Positions 16,954 through 24,433 of a DNA stretch of 64,000 bases are shown here, piece by piece. The notes below the pieces were generated by a model, which did not search any database, had not been told where the DNA came from, and saw only the letters and a list, made by a program, of their open reading frames with translations. Both the position numbers and the translations under genes were made by a program. Numbering within the stretch: the first letter of the stretch is position 1; the number at the start of each line of letters is the position of its first letter. The DNA comes from Ornithinicoccus halotolerans (GTDB lineage: Bacteria; Actinomycetota; Actinomycetes; Actinomycetales; Dermatophilaceae), in contig NZ_WIQI01000001.1 in NCBI RefSeq assembly GCF_009602535.1, forward strand, positions 1 through 64,000, read 5' to 3'.

Positions 16954-18138
16954 ATGGCGTTGACTCCCGAGGACGTCATCAAGAAGAGCTTTAGTGCCAC
17001 GCACCTGCGGCGTGGCTATGACGAGACCCAGGTCGACGACTTCCTCGACGAGGTCGTCGTCGAGCTGCGTCGGCTCAACGCCGAGAACGAGGAGCTGTCC
17101 ACCCAGCTGGAGGACTGCCGCGCCAGCAAGGGGCTGGATGTGGACGGCGGAGCGGTAGCAGCTGCTGGCGCCGTCACCACTGACGAGGAGCAGCTGGCCC
17201 AGGTGCGGCGGGAGCGCGAGGAGGTCGTCGCCGAGCTGCGCGAGCTCCAGGAGCGCACCGACCGGGCCCGCCAGGAGGCCGAGGCCGCCGAGGCCGAGGC
17301 CGCCGAGCGCGTCGAGCGGGCGCACGCCCAGGCGCAGGAGGCCGAGGACGAGGCGCGTGGCCGCCTCGACGGCGAGCTGCGCGAGCTGCAGGAGCGGGTC
17401 GACGCCGCCCGCGCCGAGGCGCAGAGCGCCGAGCAGTCGCTCGCCGCGGCCCGCGAGGAGGCCGAGCAGGCCCGCGCAGAGGCCGAACAGGCTCGTGCCG
17501 ACGCGGAGGCAGCGCGGCAGGAGGCCGACCAGGCCCATTCCGACGCAGAGCAGGTCGGCGCCGCTGCCGGCGCCGTGCCGGACCCGCAGGGCGGGGAGCC
17601 GATCACCACCGCTGGTGGTGGGACCGGGGAGGACCCGACCGCGATCATCTCCCTGGCGCAGCGACTGCACGACGAGCACGTCCAGGAGGGCGAGACGACC
17701 AAGGCGCGTCTGATCAGCGAGGCCGAGGAGTACCGGGACCGCACCGTGGGCCAGGCCGACACCAAGGCCAAGGAGCTCGTGACGGCCGGACAGGCCCGGC
17801 ACGAGGAGCTGGTCCGCACCGGTCAGGAGCAGCACGAGGAGCTGGTGCGCACCGGTCAGGAGCAGCACGATGAGCTGGTGCGCACCGGTCAGGAGAGGCA
17901 CGAGGAGCTGGTCCGGACCGGCCAGCAGCGGCACGACCAGCTCATCGGCGAGGCCGAGGAGCGGCGCGCCAGCGTGCTCTCGGACCTGCAGTCCAGGGAG
18001 GAGGAGGTGAACTCCCGGATCGGGGAGCTGGCCTCCTTCGAGCACGACTACCGCACCCGGATGCGCTCATTCATCACCGAGCAGCTGGGCATCCTGGACC
18101 GCGACGGAGACGGGGTCCCGGACAGCAGGCAGGAGTGA
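16954..18138 (+). CDS. divIVA: DivIVA/Wag31 polar growth protein with extended repeat region
   Basis: DivIVA marks poles and directs tip growth in actinobacteria. The N-terminal lipid-binding domain is clear: ALTPEDVIKKSFSATHLRRGYDETQVDDFLDEVVVELRRL. Then comes a long coiled coil rich in Ala/Glu/Arg (about 75-195), a Gly/Pro-containing break (GAVPDPQGG..), and a second coiled coil. At 394 residues it is longer than typical family members. Residues 280-323 carry four near-identical 11-residue units (QxxHEELVRTG). A terminator follows. ATG 16954 is preceded by GAGGTG. Confidence 0.93.
   Translation: MALTPEDVIKKSFSATHLRRGYDETQVDDFLDEVVVELRRLNAENEELSTQLEDCRASKGLDVDGGAVAAAGAVTTDEEQLAQVRREREEVVAELRELQERTDRARQEAEAAEAEAAERVERAHAQAQEAEDEARGRLDGELRELQERVDAARAEAQSAEQSLAAAREEAEQARAEAEQARADAEAARQEADQAHSDAEQVGAAAGAVPDPQGGEPITTAGGGTGEDPTAIISLAQRLHDEHVQEGETTKARLISEAEEYRDRTVGQADTKAKELVTAGQARHEELVRTGQEQHEELVRTGQEQHDELVRTGQERHEELVRTGQQRHDQLIGEAEERRASVLSDLQSREEEVNSRIGELASFEHDYRTRMRSFITEQLGILDRDGDGVPDSRQE
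17791..17922 (+). repeat. Four tandem 33-bp repeats inside divIVA
   Basis: Units at 17791-17823, 17824-17856, 17857-17889 and 17890-17922 encode QARHEELVRTG, QEQHEELVRTG, QEQHDELVRTG and QERHEELVRTG; a decayed fifth unit (QQRHDQLIGEA) follows. The 11-residue period fits a continuous right-handed-type coiled-coil pattern. Confidence 0.9.
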
Positions 18139-18213
18139 GCCGCTGCCCGGCGTCGCGAGCGGGAGCCTGGGCGGGCTAAGGGCCCGCCGCGGCGCCGGAG
18201 GAGCCGATGGCAT

Positions 18214-18241
18214 AGGACCCCAGGGAGCCCCCTGGGGTCCT
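18214..18241 (+). terminator. Terminator after divIVA
   Basis: A 12-bp perfect stem AGGACCCCAGGG / CCCTGGGGTCCT with a 4-nt loop AGCC is followed by TCTGCT. It closes the division gene block. Confidence 0.85.
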
Positions 18242-18379
18242 CTGCTGTCCCTCGCAGGGGCATCCGACGGCGGCTCGGGCAGGACCGGCGCTAGCGTGCT
18301 CGGCGACCTGCGCAAACCCGTGCCAGCGCGCGCGATTCTTTACCCCACCGTGATCATCTCTTGGTCTAGTCTCAAGACC

Positions 18380-18916
18380 ATGCCATCTGCGCCGTGGAAC
18401 ACCTCCTGGTGCCCTTCCTGCGGCGCGATCACCGTGCACGCCTCGGTCAGCACCCTCCCCTGGGAGGACGCCGCCCTCCCCGTGCCGGCCCGCTACCTGT
18501 CCTGCCCCCGGTGCGAAGCCGTCACCGTCACGCTTCCGCCCGCGGCTGCCCGGTGGGCCCATGCCTGCCTGTGTCTCATGGTTGAGCGGACCTGGAGCCT
18601 GCCGCGGCTCACCGCCCTGCACGGGGCGCTCGGACAGGCCCGCAGCGATCTGAGCAGCTGCCCGGTCCAGAGTCAACGCGGGGTCAGCCACGTCGCGCCG
18701 TACCTGGCGGTGGTCCTGGCCGAGGCGCACGCGAAGGACGAGCTCGAGGACTGCCTAGCCGGCTGCAGTCTCGTGCTCAACATGGTGCTCACCGGACGCG
18801 CGGCAAAGCCTGCCCGGACGAGCCTGTCCAGTCTGCTCGACCAGCTCTGTCGCGCACTGGAGCCGCTGGCGCAGGTGCCCGCAGCCGGGCCCGGCGCGGA
18901 CCGTCGCACGGCGTAG
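18380..18916 (+). CDS. Zinc-ribbon hypothetical protein
   Basis: This is a 178-residue protein of unknown function. The N-terminus has two CxxC pairs, CPSC (after MPSAPWNTSW) and CPRC about 33 residues later, forming a likely zinc ribbon or rubredoxin-like knuckle. The rest is mostly helical and Leu/Ala-rich with further isolated cysteines (HACLCLMVERTW, DCLAGC). ATG 18380 is chosen because it starts just before the zinc motif; an in-frame GTG at 18296 would add 28 unrelated residues. About 30 nt upstream the sequence is comparatively A/T rich (TTCTTTA, TGATCATC), compatible with a promoter. Confidence 0.6.
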   Translation: MPSAPWNTSWCPSCGAITVHASVSTLPWEDAALPVPARYLSCPRCEAVTVTLPPAAARWAHACLCLMVERTWSLPRLTALHGALGQARSDLSSCPVQSQRGVSHVAPYLAVVLAEAHAKDELEDCLAGCSLVLNMVLTGRAAKPARTSLSSLLDQLCRALEPLAQVPAAGPGADRRTA

Positions 18917-18974
18917 CGGCATGCTCTGGACAGGATGCCGCCGCTGATCGCGCGGGGAGCGCCCGATGCGCTGT

Positions 18975-19003
18975 TTGCTCCGGGGGCGCCGCTCACCTAT
19001 TCT
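18975..19003 (+). promoter_or_regulatory. Candidate sigma-70 type promoter of the traR/lspA genes
   Basis: TTGCTC (18975-18980) and TATTCT (18998-19003) are separated by exactly 17 nt, 60 nt before the traR-like start. The hairpin at 19022-19042 lies in the resulting leader. Confidence 0.5.
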
Positions 19004-19021
19004 GCCGCCACCACTCGCACG

Positions 19022-19042
19022 GTCGGCCCAGGTCGGGCCGAC
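19022..19042 (+). other. Hairpin in the 5' leader of the TraR-like gene
   Basis: GTCGGCCC (19022-19029) pairs with GGGCCGAC (19035-19042) around a 5-nt loop, ending 20 nt before the start codon. It could be a leader structure or an operator. Confidence 0.45.
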
Positions 19043-19062
19043 AATCGCCACGAAGGGGTCTC

Positions 19063-19545
19063 ATGACCAAGAAGGCGACCACCGCCTCCGGACGGCAGTC
19101 CACGGGGACGGGTACCGCGCGGTCCGGCCGCGCCGCCCCGCAGGCACCAGCCGAGGAGCTGCCGGTCCTGGCCGAGGAGGACCCGTGGACCTCTGAGGAG
19201 CTCGCGGAGGTCCGTGTCGAGCTGGAAACCGAGCGCGACCGGCTGCACGCCGAGGTGGACGAGGCCGAGGAGGACCTGGCCAGCCTGATGCGCGACTCCG
19301 GGGAGGGTGCCGGGGACGACCAGGCCGACGCCGGAGCCGCTACCTGGGAGCGGGAGCACGAGCTCTCGCTGACGGCCAACGCCCGTGCCTTGCTGGACCA
19401 GACCGAGCACGCCCTGGAGCGGATCGAGCACGGTGACTACGGGACGTGTGAGAACTGCGGCAACGCGATCGGCAAGATGCGGCTGCAGGCGTTCCCGCGT
19501 GCAACCCTGTGCATGACATGCAAGCAGCAGCAGGAACGCCGCTGA
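19063..19545 (+). CDS. TraR/DksA-type C4 zinc-finger protein
   Basis: This 160-residue protein has a low-complexity Ala/Ser/Gly N-terminus (1-40), a central coiled-coil hairpin (SEELAEVRVELETERDRLHAEVDEAEEDLASLM ... ALLDQTEHALERIEHGDYGTC) and a C-terminal zinc finger CENCG ... RATLCMTC. DksA-like proteins bind the RNA polymerase secondary channel. In actinobacteria this gene commonly precedes lspA, as here. Its last 37 nt overlap the annotated lspA frame. Confidence 0.88.
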   Translation: MTKKATTASGRQSTGTGTARSGRAAPQAPAEELPVLAEEDPWTSEELAEVRVELETERDRLHAEVDEAEEDLASLMRDSGEGAGDDQADAGAATWEREHELSLTANARALLDQTEHALERIEHGDYGTCENCGNAIGKMRLQAFPRATLCMTCKQQQERR

Positions 19546-20102
19546 ACGCTCAGCAGCACACCAGCGACGACGGGACCGAGGCCACGACCCGGCCCCGTCG
19601 TGGCCTGTTCTGGGCGGTGCTGGCCCTGGCGGCCGTGTGGGTGGGGCTGGACCAGCTCGTCAAGGCCTGGGCGGAGGCCACGCTGACGCCGGGGGAACCG
19701 GTGCCCGTGGTCGGTGAGCTGTTCCAGCTGCGGCTGGTCTACAACCCGGGTGCAGCCTTCTCGATGGCCACCAACGCCACAGCACTGTTGACGGTGCTGG
19801 CCACGGCGGTGTCGGCCTACATCGTGTGGTCGGCCCGCCGGCTCGGCTCGAGAGGCTGGGCGCTGGGTCTGGGGCTGCTCCTGGGTGGCGCCGTCGGCAA
19901 CCTCGTCGACCGGCTGGTCCGTGCGCCAGGCCCGGGCCGGGGGCACGTGGTGGACCTGTTCGCCCTGCCCAACTTCCCCGTCTTCAACGTCGCCGACATC
20001 GGCATCAGCTGCGCTGCCGTCGTCATCGCCCTGTTGGCGCTGCGCGGCATCAGTCCGGACGGGACCCGCGCCGGCCAGCACCGCGAGGACGACTCGTCGT
20101 GA
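19509..20102 (+). CDS. lspA: Lipoprotein signal peptidase (signal peptidase II)
   Basis: LspA is the membrane aspartic peptidase that cleaves prolipoproteins. Four hydrophobic segments are seen. Catalytic aspartates lie in the conserved GNLVDRLVR and FNVADIGIS boxes, and DQLVKAW and YNPGAAFS are also typical. The start is uncertain: GTG 19509 and ATG 19518 both sit inside the traR-like gene without a clear ribosome site, while a CTG at 19542 overlaps the traR stop and is preceded by CAGGAA. Without the first residues the protein still begins before the first helix. Several lipoproteins in this window are probable substrates. Confidence 0.92.
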   Translation: MHDMQAAAGTPLNAQQHTSDDGTEATTRPRRGLFWAVLALAAVWVGLDQLVKAWAEATLTPGEPVPVVGELFQLRLVYNPGAAFSMATNATALLTVLATAVSAYIVWSARRLGSRGWALGLGLLLGGAVGNLVDRLVRAPGPGRGHVVDLFALPNFPVFNVADIGISCAAVVIALLALRGISPDGTRAGQHREDDSS

Positions 20103-21028
20103 CCGAGGTCAAGGCGCTCCCGGTGCCGGACGGACTGGAAGGGGAGCGGGTCGACACCGCCATCGCTCGGGTGCTGGGGCTGTCCCGGAGCAAGGCCGCG
20201 GACCTGGCGGCCGACGGCCTGGTGACGCTCGACGGCACGGCCGTCGGCAAGTCCGACCGCGTGCACGCCGGCGCCTGGCTGGAGGTGCAGCTACCGGACA
20301 CCGCGCCGCCGCCGGACCTGCAGGTGCGCGCCGAGCCCGTGGCCGGGATGGAGATCGTCCACGACGACACCGAGATGGTGATCGTCGACAAGCCGGCCTT
20401 CGTCGCGGCCCACCCGAGTGTCGGCTGGACGGGCCCCACCGTCGTCGGCGGGCTGGCCGCCGCCGGCTACCGCATCTCCACCTCGGGCGTCCCGGAGCGG
20501 CAGGGGATCGTGCAGCGACTCGACGTCGGCACCAGCGGCCTGATGGTCGTGGCCAAGTCCGAGCGCGCCTACACCGTGCTCAAGCAGGCGTTCCGCGACC
20601 GGCGTGTCGACAAGACCTACCACGCCCTGGTGCAGGGCCTCCCGGACCCGCACGAGGGCACCATCGACGCCCCGATCGGGCGCCACCCCGGCCACGACTA
20701 CCGGTTCGCGGTGATGTCATCTGGCCGGCCCAGCATCACCCACTACGAGCTGGTGGAAGCGCACCGCTCCGCCTCGCTGCTGGAGATTCACCTAGAGACC
20801 GGCCGCACCCACCAGATCCGGGTGCACTTCGCCGCACTGCACCATCCGTGCTGCGGAGACCTCACCTACGGTGCCGACCCCGTGCTGGCCAAGCGGCTGG
20901 GCCTGGAGCGGCAGTGGCTGCACGCCACGAAGCTGGGCTTCGAGCATCCGGGGAGCGGCGAGTACGTCGAGTTCACCAGCGACTACCCGGAAGACCTGCG
21001 GCGCGCTCTAGATGTTCTTGCTGCGTGA
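20099..21028 (+). CDS. rluD: RluD-family rRNA pseudouridine synthase
   Basis: This 309-residue protein has an N-terminal S4 RNA-binding domain ([32 protein letters not shown], to about 75) followed by the RluA/RluD catalytic domain. The catalytic Asp is in [30 protein letters not shown] and [10 protein letters not shown] are further signatures. It isomerises uridines in 23S rRNA. The GTG overlaps the lspA stop (GTGA); a longer in-frame open frame upstream is shadow. The lspA-rluD pair is standard in actinobacteria. Confidence 0.9.
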   Translation: MTEVKALPVPDGLEGERVDTAIARVLGLSRSKAADLAADGLVTLDGTAVGKSDRVHAGAWLEVQLPDTAPPPDLQVRAEPVAGMEIVHDDTEMVIVDKPAFVAAHPSVGWTGPTVVGGLAAAGYRISTSGVPERQGIVQRLDVGTSGLMVVAKSERAYTVLKQAFRDRRVDKTYHALVQGLPDPHEGTIDAPIGRHPGHDYRFAVMSSGRPSITHYELVEAHRSASLLEIHLETGRTHQIRVHFAALHHPCCGDLTYGADPVLAKRLGLERQWLHATKLGFEHPGSGEYVEFTSDYPEDLRRALDVLAA

Positions 21029-21068
21029 CTTGCGATGTCGGGTCGTCGCTTCAGGCTCTTGCCCCCTC

Positions 21069-21104
21069 ACCGATTGCGAATCGGTAACGAACCTTGCTTT
21101 TTTC
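21069..21104 (+). terminator. Hairpin plus T-run after the rluD gene
   Basis: ACCGATT-GCG-AATCGGT (21069-21085) is followed within about 15 nt by a GCTTTTTTCTC run, a rare T tract in this GC-rich window. It is a probable terminator. The rest of the gap up to 21246 shows no gene. Confidence 0.6.
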
Positions 21105-21246
21105 TCTCGACCACGCCACGCTGAGGTCACGAGGGAGTCAAGAGGTTCGCTCAGAACCCCACGGTGACGCGCTGGCGCCCCACGTGCCCGGTCCGTAGGT
21201 GCTGCCGGGTCCTATCGGTCAAGGTGCCGTCAGGCACGGAGGGGAC

Positions 21247-21753
21247 ATGAGCCACATGCGTGGGAAGCGGGTTCTTGCACTCGCGATGGGAGCAGGATTC
21301 CTGCTCACCGGGTGTGGTGTGGGTGGAGACGAGGGGGTCGTGCAGGCCGAAGCGGCCGACCACGCGGCCCAGTCGGAGCGCTTGGCTGACTATGAAGAGG
21401 CAGCGCAGGAGGCGGAGGAGCGGGCCGAGCAAGCGGAGCAGCGCGCACGCCGGGCAGAGAAGAGAGCCGAGAAGGCCGAGGCCAAGGCAAAGGCGGCTGC
21501 AGCTCTGGAGGCGGACCATGACCACGATGACGACGCCCTCACTGAGCACATGGCGCAAAACCCGGAGGTCCAGCTGATCGCGCTGGACATGGGTTGGGTC
21601 ACTGCCACTCGTACCGAGCGGGACGAGGTCTGCGCCGGTTGGATGACGGGTGGTGAGGTGCGCGAGCTGGTCGGGGAGATCATGGTCGAGGTGTCGAAGG
21701 GTGCCTTCCAGCGCGGCGTCACCGAGACCTTCCTGGAGAAGAAGTGCTCGTGA
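21247..21753 (+). CDS. Putative lipoprotein with coiled coil
   Basis: This is a 168-residue protein of unknown function. The N-terminus MSHMRGKRVLALAMGAGFLLTGCG is a lipoprotein signal peptide with lipobox LTGC. A long charged coiled coil follows (AEAADHAAQSERLADYEEAAQEAEERAEQAEQ..., to about residue 95), then a His/Asp patch DHDHDDD and a small C-terminal domain with two Cys (DEVCAGW, EKKC). Start ATG 21247 is preceded by GGAGGGGACA. It lies 28 nt before a membrane-anchored small protein and the HTTM gene on the same strand, so it may belong to that unit. Confidence 0.7.
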   Translation: MSHMRGKRVLALAMGAGFLLTGCGVGGDEGVVQAEAADHAAQSERLADYEEAAQEAEERAEQAEQRARRAEKRAEKAEAKAKAAAALEADHDHDDDALTEHMAQNPEVQLIALDMGWVTATRTERDEVCAGWMTGGEVRELVGEIMVEVSKGAFQRGVTETFLEKKCS

Positions 21754-21781
21754 TCCGATCACCGATCCGGGCGGGGTGTCC

Positions 21782-22099
21782 ATGAGCAGATGGGGCCAAC
21801 GGGCACTGGCCGGCGTGATCGCGCTGCAGATCGCCGTTCCGGCCGTCGCCCTCACTTTGGAACCGCCGACCCGTTTCGGGTGGCAGATGTACTCGGGGTA
21901 TGACGGGGAGCTCGTCGTCCTGGGCGCCGACGGAGAGGCGCTCGAGTACGACGTGTCGGCGCTCTTCGCCAAGCACCCCAGACCGGAGCTCGACTGGGAG
22001 TCACGCGTCGTGGAAGAGCTGTGCCGGCACGTCGAGGGGGCGTCAAGCGTCGCCGTCACTCAGGGGCGGCAGGACCGGAAGGTCGTGCCATGTGGCTGA
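21782..22099 (+). CDS. Small signal-anchored protein preceding HTTM gene
   Basis: This 105-residue protein has one N-terminal hydrophobic segment (QRALAGVIALQIAVPAVALTL), then a small soluble domain including RFGWQMYSGY, LEYDVSALFAKHPRPELDW and a terminal VVPCG. The ATG at 21782 follows the lipoprotein gene by 28 nt, and the end overlaps the HTTM gene by 10 nt. Small proteins with a W-Q-M-Y-S motif beside an HTTM/carboxylase-like gene are seen in other actinobacteria as I recall; the function is unknown. Confidence 0.65.
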   Translation: MSRWGQRALAGVIALQIAVPAVALTLEPPTRFGWQMYSGYDGELVVLGADGEALEYDVSALFAKHPRPELDWESRVVEELCRHVEGASSVAVTQGRQDRKVVPCG

Positions 22100-22950
22100 C
22101 GAAGGTCCGGGTCGACGGCCTGCCGATCGCCGTCACCAGGATCATGCTCGCAGTGGCCTTCGCGATCATCGTCGTGGAGTCGAGTGCGGTCCTGCACCAG
22201 ATCGCAGCAGGCCGCATGACCTACCCGGTGCTGGAGGTTATCCCGGCCCCCACGCCGAGCGCCGTGCTCGTCTACTTCGCGCTGGGGATGTCAGCGGCAC
22301 TGTTCCTGCTGGTCGGCCTGATGCCCGGCTTCGCGGCCGCGCTGGCTTCGGCCCTCGCAGCGTGGGCGCTGCTGTGGGACCAGCAGACCTACTCCAGTCA
22401 CCACTTGCTGTGCGCCCTGCTACTCGGATACCTGGCGTTCGCGCGCTCCGGAGCCCGGCTCGCAGCCTCAGCCAAGCTGCGTGGCGGTGTTCGTGGCGAC
22501 GTGCCGTGGTGGCCGCAGCTGCTGATGCTCACGCAGGTGAGCGTCGTGTACTTCTTCACCGCGCTCTCCAAGATCAATCCCGTCTTCCTGTCGGGAGAGC
22601 CCCTCGCGGGATGGACGTGGTTCGCAGGTCCAGGCTGGCTGTTCCAAGGGCTGGCCGTTGTCACCGTCGCGACGGAACTCTTCCTGGCAGTCGGGCTCTG
22701 GGTGCCACGTCTACGTGCGCTGGCCGTGGTCGCGGGAGTGGGGCTGCATGCGGGGATCGTGGGCAGTCTTGCCGACCAGAACGTCATCCTCTTCGGTTTC
22801 GCACTGCTCACGCTGTCCACCTACTGGCTCTTCCTCCGGCGGCCGCCGTTGCGGCTCGTGCCCTTCAGCCGGCCGGGACGGGCCACGGCGTTCGGAGACA
22901 GCCCCAACCGGAAGCAGCCCGATGACGTCACGGCCGCGGTCAGCGGATAG
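22090..22950 (+). CDS. HTTM-domain (vitamin K-dependent gamma-carboxylase-like) membrane protein
   Basis: This 286-residue polytopic protein has about eight hydrophobic segments. QVSVVYFFTALSKINPVFLSGEPL resembles the conserved core of HTTM and DoxX-like / vitamin K-dependent gamma-carboxylase relatives, and DQQTYSSHHLLCALLLGYLAF also fits this family. No catalytic role can be claimed from sequence. The ATG at 22090 is chosen because it overlaps the preceding small gene; a GTG at 22021 would overlap by 79 nt. It converges with the MFS gene, leaving 6 nt between. Confidence 0.7.
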   Translation: MWLTKVRVDGLPIAVTRIMLAVAFAIIVVESSAVLHQIAAGRMTYPVLEVIPAPTPSAVLVYFALGMSAALFLLVGLMPGFAAALASALAAWALLWDQQTYSSHHLLCALLLGYLAFARSGARLAASAKLRGGVRGDVPWWPQLLMLTQVSVVYFFTALSKINPVFLSGEPLAGWTWFAGPGWLFQGLAVVTVATELFLAVGLWVPRLRALAVVAGVGLHAGIVGSLADQNVILFGFALLTLSTYWLFLRRPPLRLVPFSRPGRATAFGDSPNRKQPDDVTAAVSG

Positions 22951-22956
22951 CCAGGG

Positions 22957-24198
22957 TCAGCGCTCGGCGCGTCGGCGAGTGGTTCGGTTCGCGTGCTCGG
23001 AGTAGCGCGGAACCCAGCGCCCCAGTGCCCCGGCCGCCATCGCTCCGACTGCGGCGGAGGCCCAGATCCCGCCGGCCACGGACCCCAGGGCCGCTCCGGC
23101 CGCGATGATCAGTGGTCCCGCGGCGTCGCCGGCGTCCGAGAACAGCCGCCAGACGCCCAGGAACGACGACCTGTCGTTGACGGGTGCGACGTCGGCGCCG
23201 ATGGTCATGATGATGCCCGCCCCGATGCCGTTGCCCAGCCCCAGGAGGCAGGCGACGAGGGCCACGGTCGTCGCCCCGCCGGTCAGTGGCAGCAGGGCCA
23301 TCGCCACGCCCATGAGCAGCATGGAAGGGATGGCCATCCACAGCCGCCCCCAGTGGTCCATCACCTTCCCGGCGGGGTAGAACAGCAGCATGTCCACGGC
23401 GCCGGACAGCCCGAAGAGCAGTGAGATGACCTCCGGATCCAGCCCGAGCGACTCACCCCACAGCGGGAGGACGGTTTGGCGGGCACCGCGGACAGCCCCG
23501 ACCAGCAGCGTGGCGACGCCCAGGGTCAGGAACAGGCGGCGGTAGTCCACGGCGATCTGCAGGAGCGACCGCTTGGGTGCGCGGTTTCCCGAGGTCGACC
23601 TTGCCGTGTCGTCACGGGACATGAGCAGCACGATGAGCATGACCAGGACGCACCCGGTGGCCAGCCAGAACGCCGGACGGAGTGACGTGCTCACGATGAC
23701 CAGCGCTCCCAGGAACGGGCCCACGAAGTAGCCCAACCGGTGCATCCCGCCCAGGGTCGAGAGCACGCGGGCGCGCTGTCCGACAGGCGTGACCTCAGTC
23801 AGGAAGGCGTGCCGGGACAGGTGGAAGACCGCCGTGGCGACACCCAGGGCGAAGATGCTGAGCTGCAGCAGCAGCAGTGACGGGGCGGCCGCCGTCCCCG
23901 CGAACGCCAGCAGCGACAGCACTGCGGCGAGGAGCATGGCCCGACGGTCACCGATGCGGGCGGCGACGGCCCCGGCCGGGAGATCGGCTGCGATCTTCCC
24001 GATCGGAAGGAGCGCTGCTACGAAGCCAGCCGCGGCGAGGTCGGCACCCAGCCGAGTCGCCGTCGAGGGGATGAGCGGCAGCACGATCCCCACGGCCATG
24101 CTGAACAGCAGGGACGGCAGCATCGCCCCGAGCACCACCTCGCGCAGCGGGAAGATCGCCCGCGCGCGCGACGGCGTGGCCTCGCTGACTTCCGACAC
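22957..24198 (-). CDS. Major facilitator superfamily transporter
   Basis: This 413-residue protein has about 12 hydrophobic segments. Typical MFS features are PIGKIAADLPAGAVAARIGDRRAMLLAAVLSLL (the loop 2-3 motif A region), TEVTPVGQRARVLSTLGGMHRLGYFVGPFLGAL and YPAGKVMDHWGRLWMAIPSM in the second half. The start is set at GTG 24198 because GGGAGGAG lies 5 nt upstream of it; an ATG five codons earlier precedes that ribosome site. The substrate is unknown; drug or sugar efflux is possible. Confidence 0.85.
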   Translation of the reverse strand: MSEVSEATPSRARAIFPLREVVLGAMLPSLLFSMAVGIVLPLIPSTATRLGADLAAAGFVAALLPIGKIAADLPAGAVAARIGDRRAMLLAAVLSLLAFAGTAAAPSLLLLQLSIFALGVATAVFHLSRHAFLTEVTPVGQRARVLSTLGGMHRLGYFVGPFLGALVIVSTSLRPAFWLATGCVLVMLIVLLMSRDDTARSTSGNRAPKRSLLQIAVDYRRLFLTLGVATLLVGAVRGARQTVLPLWGESLGLDPEVISLLFGLSGAVDMLLFYPAGKVMDHWGRLWMAIPSMLLMGVAMALLPLTGGATTVALVACLLGLGNGIGAGIIMTIGADVAPVNDRSSFLGVWRLFSDAGDAAGPLIIAAGAALGSVAGGIWASAAVGAMAAGALGRWVPRYSEHANRTTRRRAER

Positions 24199-24247
24199 TC
24201 GGCCTCCTCCCATCCGACCACCGCCACCGCGCGATCACCCTACGGGG

Positions 24248-24267
24248 GGCCATCGGCGAGGATGGCC
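24248..24267. promoter_or_regulatory. Inverted repeat in the divergent gap
   Basis: GGCCATC-GGCGAG-GATGGCC lies between the MFS start (minus) and the small ORF start (plus) and is a possible operator or leader hairpin. The gap is only about 100 nt and must hold both promoters. Confidence 0.35.
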
Positions 24268-24298
24268 ACGAGCAGACTCCGACGATGCGGGAGGAACG

Positions 24299-24433
24299 AT
24301 GACGAGACGAAGGTGCGACACCGCGCAGGTGCTGCGGAACACGCCGTCACCAGCCGCCATCTCCAGCCCCGCGATCGCCGAGCACCTCGTCGGGGAGCTG
24401 ACCGGCGAACCGGTGACCGGGGAGACGGCGTGA
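24299..24433 (+). CDS. Small ORF translationally coupled to the DapA-like gene
   Basis: A 44-codon ORF (MTRRRCDTAQVLRNTPSPA...TGEPVTGETA) begins with ATG preceded by a strong GGGAGGAAC. Its TGA overlaps the GTG of the next gene (GTGA), which otherwise lacks a ribosome site of its own. It has one Cys, a basic start and no hydrophobic segment. It is either a small protein or a leader whose translation drives the downstream gene. No family is recognised. Confidence 0.45.
   Translation: MTRRRCDTAQVLRNTPSPAAISSPAIAEHLVGELTGEPVTGETA

Noticed and set aside
17791-17922. Regular repeats suggesting a CRISPR array
   Set aside because: The units are contiguous without spacers and lie in frame within divIVA.
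24299-24433. Small ORF as a RiPP precursor
   Set aside because: No modification enzyme gene is adjacent, and the peptide lacks a clear leader/core split; the DapA-like neighbour is not a RiPP enzyme.
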